A stretch of DNA of 64,000 nucleotides from Paramesorhizobium deserti (GTDB lineage Bacteria; Pseudomonadota; Alphaproteobacteria; Rhizobiales; Rhizobiaceae). Below the pieces are notes generated by a model. The model was given only the letters and a program-made list of their open reading frames with translations. It was not told where the DNA came from and searched no databases. Shown in pieces: positions 1 to 8,461 of the stretch (position 1 is its first letter; each line of letters opens with the position of its first letter). The position numbers and the translations under genes are program-made. The stretch covers positions 620,001 through 684,000 of the forward strand of contig NZ_LNTU01000023.1 in assembly GCF_001558695.1 (NCBI RefSeq), written 5' to 3'.

Positions 1-242
1 TCGGAGCAGGCGGCGAGGAGCTGCTTCTGCCCTTCCGGGGTGGAGACGTCGGCCAGGACCGGCGTGACGGACACGCCCGTGGCACGTTGCAATTCTTCGG
101 CGGTTGCGGCGAGCACCTTCTCGTCGCGGCCGTTGATGACAAGATCGCATCCGGCTTGCGCCAGAGCCATTGCGCAGGCCTTGCCAAGCCCTCTGCTCGA
201 TGCGCAGACGATCGCCTTGCGGCCTTTCAATCCCAGATCCAT
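1..242 (-). CDS. SDR-family oxidoreductase, N-terminal part (runs off window)
   Basis: Only the first 80 or so codons are inside the window. The translation begins MDLGLKGRKAIVCASSRGLG, which is the first beta strand and glycine-rich cofactor loop of a short-chain dehydrogenase/reductase (a variant of TGxxxGxG, here ASSRGLG). The NGRD after the second strand suggests an NADP-binding arginine. The start at 242 is chosen because GGAG lies six bases upstream; an in-frame ATG at 254 has a weaker site. It is transcribed away from the phosphoesterase gene at 420. The substrate cannot be told from this part. The family is clear, the function open. Confidence 0.8.
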   Translation of the reverse strand, partial: MDLGLKGRKAIVCASSRGLGKACAMALAQAGCDLVINGRDEKVLAATAEELQRATGVSVTPVLADVSTPEGQKQLLAACS

Positions 243-349
243 GGCTAACTCCATCTTGTTTCAGGGTTCTGATAGGCCAAAGAAAGCGCTTTGCAAATCG
301 CCAAAACGCACTTCGGCGCACCGCCGCGACGAGATGACCGAAAGAGACC

Positions 350-365
350 GTCACACGTTTGTGAC
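350..365. promoter_or_regulatory. 16-bp perfect palindrome between divergent genes
   Basis: GTCACA-CGTT-TGTGAC, a perfect 6-4-6 inverted repeat, lies in the 177-bp gap between the divergent SDR gene and the LpxH-like gene, about 55 bp before the latter's start. It could be a transcription-factor site serving either gene. Its half-sites are inverted relative to the CRP consensus, so I do not assign a factor. Confidence 0.35.
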
Positions 366-419
366 ATGAATCGTGTTTATGCCGCCTAAACGCCATCACA
401 AGACGGACGGAAGCTGGCG

Positions 420-1271
420 ATGGGCAAGAACGCAGGCGAAGACGCAAAGAAATACCGCACCCTTTTCATTTCGGATGTCCATCTGGGCTCCAAAGGGGCG
501 AAAGCGGATTTTCTCCTCGATTTCCTTCGTTTTCACGATGCGGAAACGATCTACCTCGTTGGCGATATCGTCGATGGCTGGCGGCTCAGGCGCAACTGGC
601 ACTGGCCGCAGGAGCATAATGACGTGGTGCAGAAGCTCCTGCGCAAGAGCCGCAAGGGCGCCAATATCATCTATATCGCCGGCAACCACGACGAGTTCCT
701 GCGCGATTTCCAAGGTACGCATTTCGGCGGCATCGAGGTGATGAACCGCACCGTGCACGAAGCCGCGAACGGACGCAAATTCCTGGTCATCCATGGCGAC
801 CAGTTCGACGTGGTGGTGCGCAATGCACGTTTCATCGCCTATCTCGGCGACTGGGCCTATGACGCGGCCATCACCTTCAACACGGTCATGAACAAGGTGC
901 GCCGCCTGCTCGGCCTGCGCTACTGGTCGTTTTCGCAATGGGCGAAGTTCCGCGTGAAGAAGGCGGTCAATTTCATCGGCGCGTTTCAGGACGTCGTTTC
1001 GGAGGAGGCGCGCCGCGTCGGCGTCGACGGTGTCATCTGCGGCCATATCCATCACGCCACGATGGAAACCATCGATGGGGTGGAATATATCAATACCGGC
1101 GATTGGGTCGAAAGCTGCACGGCAATCGTGGAGCATTTCGACGGCACCATGGAATTGATCTCCTGGACGCATCTGATCGGTGAAAAGGCCGGTTTCGCGC
1201 CCGTTATCGACCTGCAGGACCACCGCCCCGCGGCGCGCCAAGCCATGCCGAAGCCGGCGAATGTCGCCTAG
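420..1271 (+). CDS. UDP-2,3-diacylglucosamine diphosphatase-like metallophosphoesterase
   Basis: A 283-residue calcineurin-like metallophosphoesterase of the LpxH-related group (COG2908). All blocks of the binuclear metal site can be read in order: DVHLG near residue 20, GDIVDG near 50, GNHDE near 90, GDQFD near 125 and GHIHH near 207. LpxH-type enzymes hydrolyse UDP-2,3-diacylglucosamine to lipid X and UMP in lipid A synthesis. This alphaproteobacterial subgroup may instead act on a related envelope nucleotide-sugar lipid, because many rhizobia use LpxI for that step (known of the group, not seen here). A glycosyltransferase gene follows in the same direction after a repeat-filled gap, which fits an envelope role. 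Confidence 0.8.
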   Translation: MGKNAGEDAKKYRTLFISDVHLGSKGAKADFLLDFLRFHDAETIYLVGDIVDGWRLRRNWHWPQEHNDVVQKLLRKSRKGANIIYIAGNHDEFLRDFQGTHFGGIEVMNRTVHEAANGRKFLVIHGDQFDVVVRNARFIAYLGDWAYDAAITFNTVMNKVRRLLGLRYWSFSQWAKFRVKKAVNFIGAFQDVVSEEARRVGVDGVICGHIHHATMETIDGVEYINTGDWVESCTAIVEHFDGTMELISWTHLIGEKAGFAPVIDLQDHRPAARQAMPKPANVA

Positions 1272-1296
1272 ACGGCCGTTTAATGGGATCGTTAGG

Positions 1297-1457
1297 CACC
1301 CCCCTCTGTCCTGCCGGACATCTCCCCCTCAAGGGGGGAGGTTGGCTGACATGGCTCTCGACGCTCATTTGGCAACGTCAGCAACTGGTATTGCGCACTG
1401 ATGAAGGCGTAATCTCCCCCCTTGAGGGGGAGATGGCTGGCAAGCCAGAGGGGGGTA
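1297..1457. repeat. Intergenic palindromic repeat pair, rhizobial type
   Basis: Two inverted arms, about 1297-1343 and 1410-1457, flank a 66-bp centre. Each arm reads CCCCCCTCTG, then about ten variable bases, then ATCTCCCCCTCAAGGGGGGAG in one orientation or the other, and each contains its own small hairpin (CTCCCCCTCAAGGGGGGAG). It fills the gap between the phosphoesterase and glycosyltransferase genes. Such mosaic palindromes are widespread between genes in rhizobia. As RNA it would fold strongly and could attenuate read-through. Confidence 0.75.
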
Positions 1458-1497
1458 CTGTCCCGCCAGCATTTTTCCTTCGGAGTGAAAAGCTCCA

Positions 1498-2523
1498 ATG
1501 AAGCGTCTGGTCATTGTCACAGACGCATGGCATCCGCAAGTCAACGGCGTGGTGCGGACGCTGACCCATATCCGCGACCTGATGAGCGCGCGAGGCTATG
1601 CCGTGACCATCGTTTCGCCGTCGGACTATCGTTCTGTGCCGTGCCCGACCTATCCGGAGATCCGGCTGGCCCTGACGAGCCCGGCCGCCGTTCGCGCTGC
1701 GCTGGCCAAGCTTCAGCCGGCCTATATCCACATTGCGACGGAAGGGCCGCTCGGCATTATGGCGCGGCGGGCTTGTCTGAAAAAAGGCTGGCAATTCACC
1801 ACCAGCTTCCACACGCGCTTTCCGGAATATCTGCATGAGCGTTTCCCGGTTCCGCTGTCGCTGACCTATGGATTTCTCAGGCGCTTCCACAATGCCGCCG
1901 AGTGCAGCCTGGTGCCCACACCGTCGATCCGGGACGAGCTTGCCGCGCGCGGGTTCACCAATCTGAAGGTCTGGACTAGGGGCGTCGACCGCTCGCTGTT
2001 CCACCCGCAGCCGGATGTCGACCTCGGCCTGCCGAGGCCGATCTTTCTCTGTGTCGGGCGCGTCGCGCCGGAGAAGAACCTGTCAGCGTTCCTGTCGCTC
2101 GACTTGCCGGGGACGAAACTTGTGGTCGGTGACGGGCCGAGCCTCGGTGAGTTGAAGGCGCGCTACCCCGATGCGGTATTCGCCGGCAAGAAGGAAGGGG
2201 GGGAGCTCGCGCGCTATTATGCGGGCTCGGATGTCTTCGTTTTCCCCAGCCGGACGGACACATTCGGGCTGGTGCTGCTCGAAGCGATCGCCTGCGGTCT
2301 GCCGGTGGCGGCCTATCCGGTGCCGGGTTCGCGCGATGTGATCGGGGCGACAGGCGCGGGCGTTCTGTCGGAGGACCTGGGTGCGGCCTGCCTTGATGCC
2401 CTCAAGATGGGGCGCGTCGATCCCGACAAGGCGCTCGAAGATTTCACCTGGGAACATTGCGCCGATATCTTCCAGGGCGTGCTGACGCCGATCCTTGCTT
2501 CCGAAGAGGTGGAAGCGGCCTGA
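1498..2523 (+). CDS. Glycosyltransferase family 4 (GT-B fold)
   Basis: A 341-residue glycosyltransferase of the GT4 type. The N-terminus MKRLVIVTDAWHPQVNGVVR is the first strand and acceptor-side loop typical of alpha-mannosyl/glucosyl transferases that act on lipids. The C-terminal nucleotide-sugar domain shows VGRVAPEKN near residue 187 and the E-x7-E region FPSRTDTFGLVLLEAIACGL near residues 250-270. Its best known relatives are GDP-mannose-dependent mannosyltransferases and glycolipid synthases, but the donor cannot be read from sequence. It lies downstream of an LpxH-like gene, which suggests glycolipid or outer-membrane lipid synthesis at the inner membrane. Confidence 0.85.
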   Translation: MKRLVIVTDAWHPQVNGVVRTLTHIRDLMSARGYAVTIVSPSDYRSVPCPTYPEIRLALTSPAAVRAALAKLQPAYIHIATEGPLGIMARRACLKKGWQFTTSFHTRFPEYLHERFPVPLSLTYGFLRRFHNAAECSLVPTPSIRDELAARGFTNLKVWTRGVDRSLFHPQPDVDLGLPRPIFLCVGRVAPEKNLSAFLSLDLPGTKLVVGDGPSLGELKARYPDAVFAGKKEGGELARYYAGSDVFVFPSRTDTFGLVLLEAIACGLPVAAYPVPGSRDVIGATGAGVLSEDLGAACLDALKMGRVDPDKALEDFTWEHCADIFQGVLTPILASEEVEAA

Positions 2524-2525
2524 GT

Positions 2526-2602
2526 GGAGATAGGGGAATAAGTGAGTAGGGGAGTATGTTACCGTAAAACATATTCCCTTATTCCCCTACTTCCCTATTC
2601 CC
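2526..2602. terminator. Long imperfect hairpin between convergent genes
   Basis: Arms 2526-2560 and 2568-2602 surround the loop ACCGTAA. Twenty-six of 35 positions form Watson-Crick pairs and five more are possible G-U pairs in the + strand transcript. It sits exactly between the stop codons of the convergent glycosyltransferase and DoxX genes, so a shared bidirectional terminator is likely. There is no clean poly-T tract, and it may equally be a dispersed repeat. Confidence 0.5.
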
Positions 2603-3055
2603 TTAAAACTGCTTGCCGATCTTCGCGTCGACCGAATGGCGGTTGGCGCCGCGGATGAGGAAGAAGAAGAGGATCGCCGACCACAGGATCGATTTTTCCG
2701 CGCCCGAATAGCCCTGGCCCTGCACGCCCCAATGGAACCATACGGTAACGAGAAGGACGATCAGCGTCGCAAAGGCCACCGGACGGGTGAAAAGGCCGAT
2801 GGCCAGCAGAATGCCGCCGAAAAACTCCGTAGCCGAAAGCAGCGGCGACCAGAACGCGCCGGGATAGAAACCGAGGCTTTCCACCATTCCGCTCGCGCCG
2901 AACGGATTGAGGATCTTGCCGTAACCGTGGGTCACCAGCGCTGCACCGCCGATGAAACGCAGCAGCGTTTCGGCAAATTCATGCAGCGATGAATAGATAC
3001 CGTTCAAGGTGGGAATGAAGAGTTTTGGGCTGTTTTTGATACGGAGATCGCTCAA
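2603..3055 (-). CDS. DoxX family membrane protein
   Basis: A small membrane protein of about 150 residues with four hydrophobic segments. The first carries LLRFIGGAALVTHGYGKI, then come ATEFFGGILLAIGLFTRPVA, ATLIVLLVTVWFHWG and SILWSAILFFFLI. The R-x(5-7)-HG-x-K and ATEFFGGI blocks are typical of DoxX-like proteins, a family linked to redox chemistry and small-thiol oxidation in some bacteria. No ATG fits. I chose TTG at 3055 because AGAGGAAAG lies just upstream; a TTG at 3082 would add nine residues. The gene converges on the glycosyltransferase. No partner gene indicates its substrate. Confidence 0.8.
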   Translation of the reverse strand: MSDLRIKNSPKLFIPTLNGIYSSLHEFAETLLRFIGGAALVTHGYGKILNPFGASGMVESLGFYPGAFWSPLLSATEFFGGILLAIGLFTRPVAFATLIVLLVTVWFHWGVQGQGYSGAEKSILWSAILFFFLIRGANRHSVDAKIGKQF

Positions 3056-3192
3056 GGTTCTTTCCTCTGAGGTTGGCGGCAATCAATGTTGGCCGCAATG
3101 ATCAGCACCAACATATTTTGGCGATAAAAACATGATGAATCAGATCAAGTAAAATTGTTTTGATGTGGCCAGGCCCAGCGATCACGAAATCG

Positions 3193-4176
3193 TCAGCCCC
3201 ACAGATCCGGCTCGGGTGGGTAGACGATCGTACCCTGATAAGTGAGGCCTGGAGAGCGGTCGCGTTCGAGAAGCAGCGGACCGTCGAGATCGGCATAATC
3301 GGCATCCTGCGCGAGCAGCACGGCGGGCGCCATGGCGAGCGAGGTGCCGACCATGCAGCCGACCATGACGCCGAGCCCCAGCTCGCGGGCGCGTTTGCGC
3401 ATGGCGAGCGCTTCTGTCAGCCCGCCCGTCTTGTCGAGCTTGATGTTTACGGCATCGTAGCGCCCGGCCAGTGCCTCCAGCCCTTCGGACGTATGGGCGC
3501 TTTCGTCGGCACAGACCGGCACGGGGCGGGGCGTCGCCGCCAGAAGCTCGTCCTTGCCGGCGGGGAGCGGCTGCTCGATCAGCGCGATGCCGGCCTCTGC
3601 CGCGATCATCATGTTCTTGCGGAAGTTTTCCTCCGTCCAGCCTTCATTGGCATCGAGAATGATTCGGCTCGATGGTGCCGCTTTTGCCACGGCGCGGATG
3701 CGGGCTGCATCGTTTTCCCCACCTATTTTCGCCTTGATGACGGGGTGGCTGGAGAGGGCGAGGGCGGTCTCGGCCATGGCTTCAGGAGTGCCCATGGAAA
3801 TGGTGATCGCGGTCGTCAATGGGCGAGGGGGCTCGGATGAAATCGCTTCCGCCACCCTTTTGCCCATCCGCTTGGCTTCCAGGTCCCACAAGGCGCAATC
3901 GACGGCGTTGCGTGCGGCGCCGGGACGCATCAGCCGGAGGAGATCGTGTCGGGCGGCGCCATCGGCGATCGCCTCGCGCACAGCTCCGATCTCGGCGGTG
4001 ACGCTTTCGAGGCTCTCGCCGTAGCGGGCATAGGGCACGCATTCGCCGCGTCCCTCATATTTGCCGTCGCTCAGCGTGCAGACGAGCACATCGGCTGCGG
4101 TCTTGGAGCCGCGCGAGATTGTAAATTTGCCTGCGATGGGGTAGCGATCACGCTGTATTTGCAGATTTATACGCAT
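3193..4176 (-). CDS. Dipeptide (L-Ala-D/L-Glu type) epimerase, enolase superfamily
   Basis: A 327-residue enolase-superfamily protein. It shows the Lys-x-Lys pair (K148-A-K150), the metal ligands in LDAN, IEQPL and CADES, and the opposite-face lysine in NIKLDKTGG. This constellation is that of the muconate-lactonizing/dipeptide epimerase subgroup, which epimerises L-Ala-D-Glu to L-Ala-L-Glu during murein peptide recycling. A related branch in rhizobia and marine bacteria is the N-acetyl-D-glutamate racemase DgcA, normally beside dgcN. No dgcN-like gene is adjacent, so the substrate stays open. It is divergent from the mla operon with a 69-bp gap. Confidence 0.85.
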   Translation of the reverse strand: MRINLQIQRDRYPIAGKFTISRGSKTAADVLVCTLSDGKYEGRGECVPYARYGESLESVTAEIGAVREAIADGAARHDLLRLMRPGAARNAVDCALWDLEAKRMGKRVAEAISSEPPRPLTTAITISMGTPEAMAETALALSSHPVIKAKIGGENDAARIRAVAKAAPSSRIILDANEGWTEENFRKNMMIAAEAGIALIEQPLPAGKDELLAATPRPVPVCADESAHTSEGLEALAGRYDAVNIKLDKTGGLTEALAMRKRARELGLGVMVGCMVGTSLAMAPAVLLAQDADYADLDGPLLLERDRSPGLTYQGTIVYPPEPDLWG

Positions 4177-4245
4177 TGATTGACCCGGATTAGGCTGGCT
4201 GCACTGTCAAGTGACACGGCCTGAAAGACTCGATAAGAATAAGAC

Positions 4246-5421
4246 ATGTTGACCGACGCTGCGGACAATTCAAGAGCCGCCCCCGATACTGCTCCCCGGA
4301 TCGAGGTGACGACGGGTGCCGAAGGCGCCACGATCGCGCTCGGCGGTCGCTGGACGTCGCACGGGGTTCACCTAGTCGATGACGCCATGCGCAAGCTGCA
4401 GAGCCAGAGCGGCTTTTCGAGCGTGTCGATCGATCTCACCAATGTCGTCGGTCTCGACACGGCCGGTGCCTGGCTGATCGAGAGGATCAGCCAGTCCTTC
4501 AGGGCGCGCAATATCGGCGTCACGCTGCACGGTGCGCGAGAGGCATGGCGACCGCTGCTGGAGGCTGTCGGCGAAGCGGTGGAGCGCAACGGCCGCGCGA
4601 CACGCCCGAAGCGGCAGTTCTTTCTCATCGGTTTTCTCGAGGAACTCGGCAAGTTCACCTATGCGGTGCGCGACGACTTCATGATGTCGATGCATATTCT
4701 GGGCGCGACCATCCGAGGATCGCAGATGAAGCTTGGACGGGGCAGCGGCATCAACTTCGCCGCCATCGCCAACCAGATCGATCGCATGGGGGTAGGGGCG
4801 ATACCGGTCGTGCTGCTGATGTCGACGATCGTCGGCGGCATCGTTGCGCAGCAGGGGGCATTCCAACTGCGCTATTTCGGGGCGGAGATATTCGTCATCG
4901 ATCTGGTCGGCATTCTGGTCTTGCGCGAACTGGGCGTTCTTCTGACCGCTATCATGGTGGCGGGGCGCTCGGGCAGCGCGATCACCGCCGAGATCGGATC
5001 GATGAAAATGCGCGAGGAGACGGACGCGCTGACGGTCATCGGCCTCAATCCTGTCGGCGTCCTGGTTTTTCCCCGTCTGGTAGCGCTGGTCATCGCATTG
5101 CCGCTTCTGACGATCATCGCCGATCTTGCCGCTCTGGTCGGGGCGGGGTTCGTAGTGTGGACCTATTCGCATATTCCACCGACCGCGTTCCTGGCGCGCC
5201 TGCGCGACGCCATCGATATCTCCACCTATCTGGCCGGGCTGATCAAGGCGCCGTTCATGGCGATGATCATCGGCATCATGGCTTCGGTGGAGGGCATGAA
5301 AGTTGGAGGAAGCGCCGAATCGCTGGGGCGCCGCGTTACCGCGTCGGTCGTTAAATCCATCTTCGTGGTGATCGTCGTGGACGGGCTGTTCGCGATGTTC
5401 TACGCGGCGATCGACTTCTAG
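4246..5421 (+). CDS. mlaE: MlaE-type ABC transporter permease with N-terminal STAS domain
   Basis: A 391-residue permease and first gene of a four-gene lipid transport operon. Residues about 15-115 form a STAS-like domain (SVSIDLTNVVGLDTAGAWLI), which in E. coli is the separate protein MlaB. The remaining part is the MlaE/DUF140 permease, with its coupling region AEIGSMKMREETDALTVIGL and several membrane segments. The complex moves phospholipid or other hydrophobic molecules between inner and outer membranes. The built-in STAS domain explains why no separate mlaB gene follows. It ends 9 bp before the ATPase gene. Confidence 0.92.
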   Translation: MLTDAADNSRAAPDTAPRIEVTTGAEGATIALGGRWTSHGVHLVDDAMRKLQSQSGFSSVSIDLTNVVGLDTAGAWLIERISQSFRARNIGVTLHGAREAWRPLLEAVGEAVERNGRATRPKRQFFLIGFLEELGKFTYAVRDDFMMSMHILGATIRGSQMKLGRGSGINFAAIANQIDRMGVGAIPVVLLMSTIVGGIVAQQGAFQLRYFGAEIFVIDLVGILVLRELGVLLTAIMVAGRSGSAITAEIGSMKMREETDALTVIGLNPVGVLVFPRLVALVIALPLLTIIADLAALVGAGFVVWTYSHIPPTAFLARLRDAIDISTYLAGLIKAPFMAMIIGIMASVEGMKVGGSAESLGRRVTASVVKSIFVVIVVDGLFAMFYAAIDF

Positions 5422-5430
5422 GATGGCCGG

Positions 5431-6279
5431 ATGAGCGACGTGGTCAATCCCGCACCCGATCAGGCACAGCGCTCTCGCGAGCCGGTGATTTCAGTACGCG
5501 ACGTCACCGTTTCGTTCGGCAGCCAGACTGTTCTCGACAAGCTTTGCCTTGATATTTTTCCGGGCGAGATATTGGGCTTCATCGGTCCATCCGGTTCGGG
5601 TAAATCGGTGCTCATGCGCACCATTCTCGGCCTCAACCGCAAGGCATCCGGTGAGATAAGGATATTCGGCCGTAACATTGATAATGTCACGGAAACCGAG
5701 AAGATGGCGATCGACATGCGCATGGGCGTGCTGTTCCAGCATGGTGCGCTTTTCTCCTCGCTGAACGTTCTGGAGAATATCCAGGTGCCGATGCGCGAGT
5801 ATCTCGATCTGTCGCCCAAGCTGATGGATGAACTGGCGCGACTGAAGATCGATCTCGTCGGTCTGACGCCCGACACGGCGGAGAAGTTCCCGTCCGAGCT
5901 TTCGGGCGGCATGATCAAGCGGGCCGCACTTGCGCGAGCGCTGGCGCTCGATCCCGATGTCGTCTTTCTCGATGAGCCGACCTCGGGGCTGGATCCGATC
6001 GGCGCGGCCGAATTCGACGATCTGATCGCCAATCTGCGCGACACGATGGGGCTGACCGTCTATATGGTTACACACGATCTCGACAGCCTGTTCGCCGTTT
6101 GCGACCGCATTGCCGTGCTCGGAAAAAAACGGGTTCTGGTTGAAGGGACCATTGAGGATATGCTGACGGTTGATGATCCCTGGGTAAAATCCTATTTTCG
6201 TGGCAAGCGCGCGCGCCAGATCGATCCGGCGGCGCCGACCAGGCGCCGGGCGGAAACCGGCCCCCGCCAGGCCGGATAA
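5431..6279 (+). CDS. mlaF: MlaF-type ABC transporter ATP-binding protein
   Basis: A 282-residue ATPase subunit with Walker A GPSGSGKS near residue 52, Q-loop FQHGALFSSLNV, signature LSGGMIKRAALARAL, Walker B VVFLDEPTSGLDP and H-loop VTHD. The HGALFSSL and SGGMIKR variants are characteristic of MlaF-like ATPases of the MCE transporter class rather than importers or drug exporters. It would power the MlaE permease encoded just upstream. The C-terminal 20 residues are basic and proline-rich and probably disordered. Confidence 0.93.
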   Translation: MSDVVNPAPDQAQRSREPVISVRDVTVSFGSQTVLDKLCLDIFPGEILGFIGPSGSGKSVLMRTILGLNRKASGEIRIFGRNIDNVTETEKMAIDMRMGVLFQHGALFSSLNVLENIQVPMREYLDLSPKLMDELARLKIDLVGLTPDTAEKFPSELSGGMIKRAALARALALDPDVVFLDEPTSGLDPIGAAEFDDLIANLRDTMGLTVYMVTHDLDSLFAVCDRIAVLGKKRVLVEGTIEDMLTVDDPWVKSYFRGKRARQIDPAAPTRRRAETGPRQAG

Positions 6280-6303
6280 GACATGGAAACCACTGGATAA
6301 ATC

Positions 6304-7299
6304 ATGGAAACCAAAGCCAATTACGTTCTGGTGGGAATTTTCACGCTGCTGGTGAGCCTGGCGGCCTTCGGCTTCGTCTACTGGATCGCCCGTTATGGCG
6401 AAAGCCGCGATACGGTGGAGCTCGACGTGCGCATTCCCGGCACCGTCACCGGGCTTTCCGTGGGCGGACAGGTGTTGTTCAACGGCATCAAGGTCGGCGA
6501 CGTGCGCAGGCTTTTGCTCGATGACACGGACCCGAACATGGTGATCGTGCGGACCGAGGTGAACCGGACGACGCCGATCACCCGTTCGACCAAGGCCGAG
6601 CTTGGATTTCAAGGCCTCACCGGACTGGCCTATATCGAGTTGAAGGGCGGCAGCCTGAATGAGCCCAACCTGCTGGAGGAAGCGGAGAAAAGCGATACCG
6701 TGGCGCGCATCGATGCTGATCCCAATGCCGTCAACAATCTCCTGGAAACGGCGCAGGACATCTTCGCCCGCGCCAACAGCGCGCTTGAAGCGCTCGAAGG
6801 CTTCATCAAGGACGTGCGCGCACCGCTGACGGATACCGTCAAGAACACAAAAACCTTTACCGACGCTCTGGCCAAGAATTCGGACGTCATCGACAAGCTC
6901 GCAGCCAATACCGACGATGTGCAGGATATCGTCAGGAATGCACGCGAGGCGATGAGCAGGCTCAATGCCGCCTCGGTGCAGGTCGACGGCATCATGCAGA
7001 AGGTGGACAAGCTACTGTCAGATGACGACAAGAACAGTGTCGTGGCGCAAACCAAGCAGACACTCGAATCCATCCGCAAGACATCTGATACGCTCAATGC
7101 CCGTCTCGCGCCGATTGCTGACAATCTCCAGCAATTTTCGGGATCGGGGCTGCGCGATGTGCAGGCGCTCGTCACCGAGAGCCGCCGCTCGATCCAGCGC
7201 ATCGAGCGGGCGATCAGCGACCTCGAACGGGATCCGCAAAGGCTTATTTTCGGTGGACAGGGCACCGTCCCGCAATATGACGGGCGCACACGGCGTTGA
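6304..7299 (+). CDS. mlaD: MlaD-like MCE domain protein
   Basis: A 331-residue single-span protein. Residues about 7-29 form the membrane anchor (YVLVGIFTLLVSLAAFGFVY), followed by the MCE domain with GLSVGGQVLFNGIKVGDV and GFQGLTGLAYIELKGG. Residues 150-300 are a predicted long helix, as in the central channel of hexameric MCE rings. It would sit on the periplasmic face of MlaE and guide lipid. The long helical tail resembles PqiB/LetB-related and actinobacterial proteins more than the short E. coli MlaD. Its stop overlaps an alternative start of the next gene, which indicates one operon. Confidence 0.92.
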   Translation: METKANYVLVGIFTLLVSLAAFGFVYWIARYGESRDTVELDVRIPGTVTGLSVGGQVLFNGIKVGDVRRLLLDDTDPNMVIVRTEVNRTTPITRSTKAELGFQGLTGLAYIELKGGSLNEPNLLEEAEKSDTVARIDADPNAVNNLLETAQDIFARANSALEALEGFIKDVRAPLTDTVKNTKTFTDALAKNSDVIDKLAANTDDVQDIVRNAREAMSRLNAASVQVDGIMQKVDKLLSDDDKNSVVAQTKQTLESIRKTSDTLNARLAPIADNLQQFSGSGLRDVQALVTESRRSIQRIERAISDLERDPQRLIFGGQGTVPQYDGRTRR

Positions 7300-7352
7300 T
7301 CCGGTTGCGTTCCCGTGAGAAGAAGAAATTCCGTGCGGCGAGAGGGACGGGC

Positions 7353-7955
7353 TTGCATTTGACGATATTTCGACAATTCGGGCGGACTGCCGGCGCCATT
7401 CTGCTGGCCACGACTGTCGCATCCTGCGGCACGACGCCATTGGATACGTTCGACCTGGTGACGTCCTATCCTGCGGTGTCGGCCAAAAACCGGAAAAATA
7501 TCCAGATACTGATTGCCGCCCCCGCGGCGCTCAAGGCGCTCGATGGTGAGAACATCGTCATCAACACCTCCCCGGGCGAGATCGAATATCTGAAGGGAGC
7601 ACAGTGGGGAGATCGGCTGCCCAATATCGTGCAGTCGCGCCTGGTGCAGGCTTTTGAAAATACTGGCCGGCTGGGCGGTGTCGGACGGCCCGGCGACGGG
7701 CTTGCCATCAATTACCAGATCATCACCGATATCCGCGCCTTCGGCGTCGATACCTTCAATTCGCCGCGGATGGCGGTCGTCGAGATCGCGACCAAGATAT
7801 TGAACGACAAGAACGGTGAGGTCCGCTCGACACGCGTGTTCAGCGCTTCGGCACCGGTGCGCGGAACCGGCAATGCGGCTTATGTGCGCGCGCTCAACGA
7901 GGCTTTCGACAAGGTCACCGGCGAAATCGTCAGCTGGACGCTTTCGGTGATTTGA
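7353..7955 (+). CDS. ABC-type transport auxiliary lipoprotein (PqiC-like)
   Basis: The last gene of the MCE operon encodes a lipoprotein of about 200 residues from the family that includes PqiC. The lipobox is TVASC. The longest frame opens at TTG 7296, overlapping the mlaD stop, but that would put the lipid-modified cysteine at residue 44. TTG at 7353 gives cysteine 25 and a normal signal peptide, with GGGACGGG upstream, so I prefer it. PqiC-like lipoproteins are thought to link the MCE tunnel to the outer membrane. The mature domain includes QSRLVQAFENTGR and the AL(N/F)EAFDKVTGEIVSW end typical of the family. Confidence 0.82.
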   Translation: MHLTIFRQFGRTAGAILLATTVASCGTTPLDTFDLVTSYPAVSAKNRKNIQILIAAPAALKALDGENIVINTSPGEIEYLKGAQWGDRLPNIVQSRLVQAFENTGRLGGVGRPGDGLAINYQIITDIRAFGVDTFNSPRMAVVEIATKILNDKNGEVRSTRVFSASAPVRGTGNAAYVRALNEAFDKVTGEIVSWTLSVI

Positions 7956-8075
7956 GCGAGAAGCGCGGCCTCTTGCCATAGCGCGAACCTCTCCTCGCTT
8001 TCGTCTCCTACCAAAGGATTGCCGGTGCTCGGCGGTTCCCGTTTTGGCGGTATCATCGAGGCCTTCTCCGTCGTC

Positions 8076-8098
8076 ATTCTCGGGCTTGTCCCGAGAAT
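8076..8098. repeat. Palindromic repeat unit, copy 1
   Basis: ATTCTCGGG-CTTGT-CCCGAGAAT, a perfect 9-5-9 inverted repeat in the 506-bp gap between the mla operon and the coiled-coil gene. It shares the core CTCGGG-N5-CCCGAG with units at 8171, 8322 (shorter core) and 17505. Apart from these units and the terminator near 8412, I see no gene in this gap. Confidence 0.7.
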
Positions 8099-8170
8099 CT
8101 GCAGCGAGGCAGGCTCTGGTCATTCGCCGCTGCCGCAGGTTCCACGATGGGGACAAAACATCGCAATTGC

Positions 8171-8199
8171 GTCATACTCGGGTCAAGCCCGAGGATGAC
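8171..8199. repeat. Palindromic repeat unit, copy 2
   Basis: GTCATaCTCGGG-TCAAG-CCCGAGgATGAC, 12-nt arms with one mismatch and a 5-nt loop. It is the same family as the unit at 8076 but in the opposite orientation, judged by the loop (TCAAG against CTTGT). Confidence 0.7.
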
Positions 8200-8321
8200 G
8201 CCGGTGGGTGTGCAACTGCCTTGCCTCCCCACTACGTCGGCTGTGCGGAACGGCCTGAAGGTCGAGCGATTCCATCAAAACATGAAAGCTCAGGTCTAGC
8301 TCACTTCCAGCTTTGTCGCAG

Positions 8322-8343
8322 ATTCTCGGGGCAAGCCGAGAAT
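8322..8343. repeat. Palindromic repeat unit, copy 3
   Basis: ATTCTCGG-GGCAAG-CCGAGAAT, a perfect 8-6-8 inverted repeat followed by GAC, the third copy of the family in this gap. Next to it, 8375-8404 resembles the bases before the glycosyltransferase start at 1467-1499: both read GCCAGCATTT, then GAGTGAAA, then GCTCC. Confidence 0.65.
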
Positions 8344-8411
8344 GACGTCAGGAGGGCAAAGCGGTGCTATTCATGCCAGCATTTCCGTTTCGAGTGAAAT
8401 GCTCCAAAAAC

Positions 8412-8441
8412 AAAAAACGCGGCCCGGGAGCCGCGTTTTTT
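8412..8441. terminator. Rho-independent terminator, bidirectional
   Basis: AAAAAACGCGGC-CCGGGA-GCCGCGTTTTTT forms a strong GC stem with A and T tracts on either side, so it can end transcription on both strands. On the minus strand it lies 21 bp after the stop of the large coiled-coil gene. On the plus strand it is the first clear stop signal after the mla operon. Confidence 0.85.
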
Positions 8442-8461
8442 GCATTCATGCCCTTTGCATA

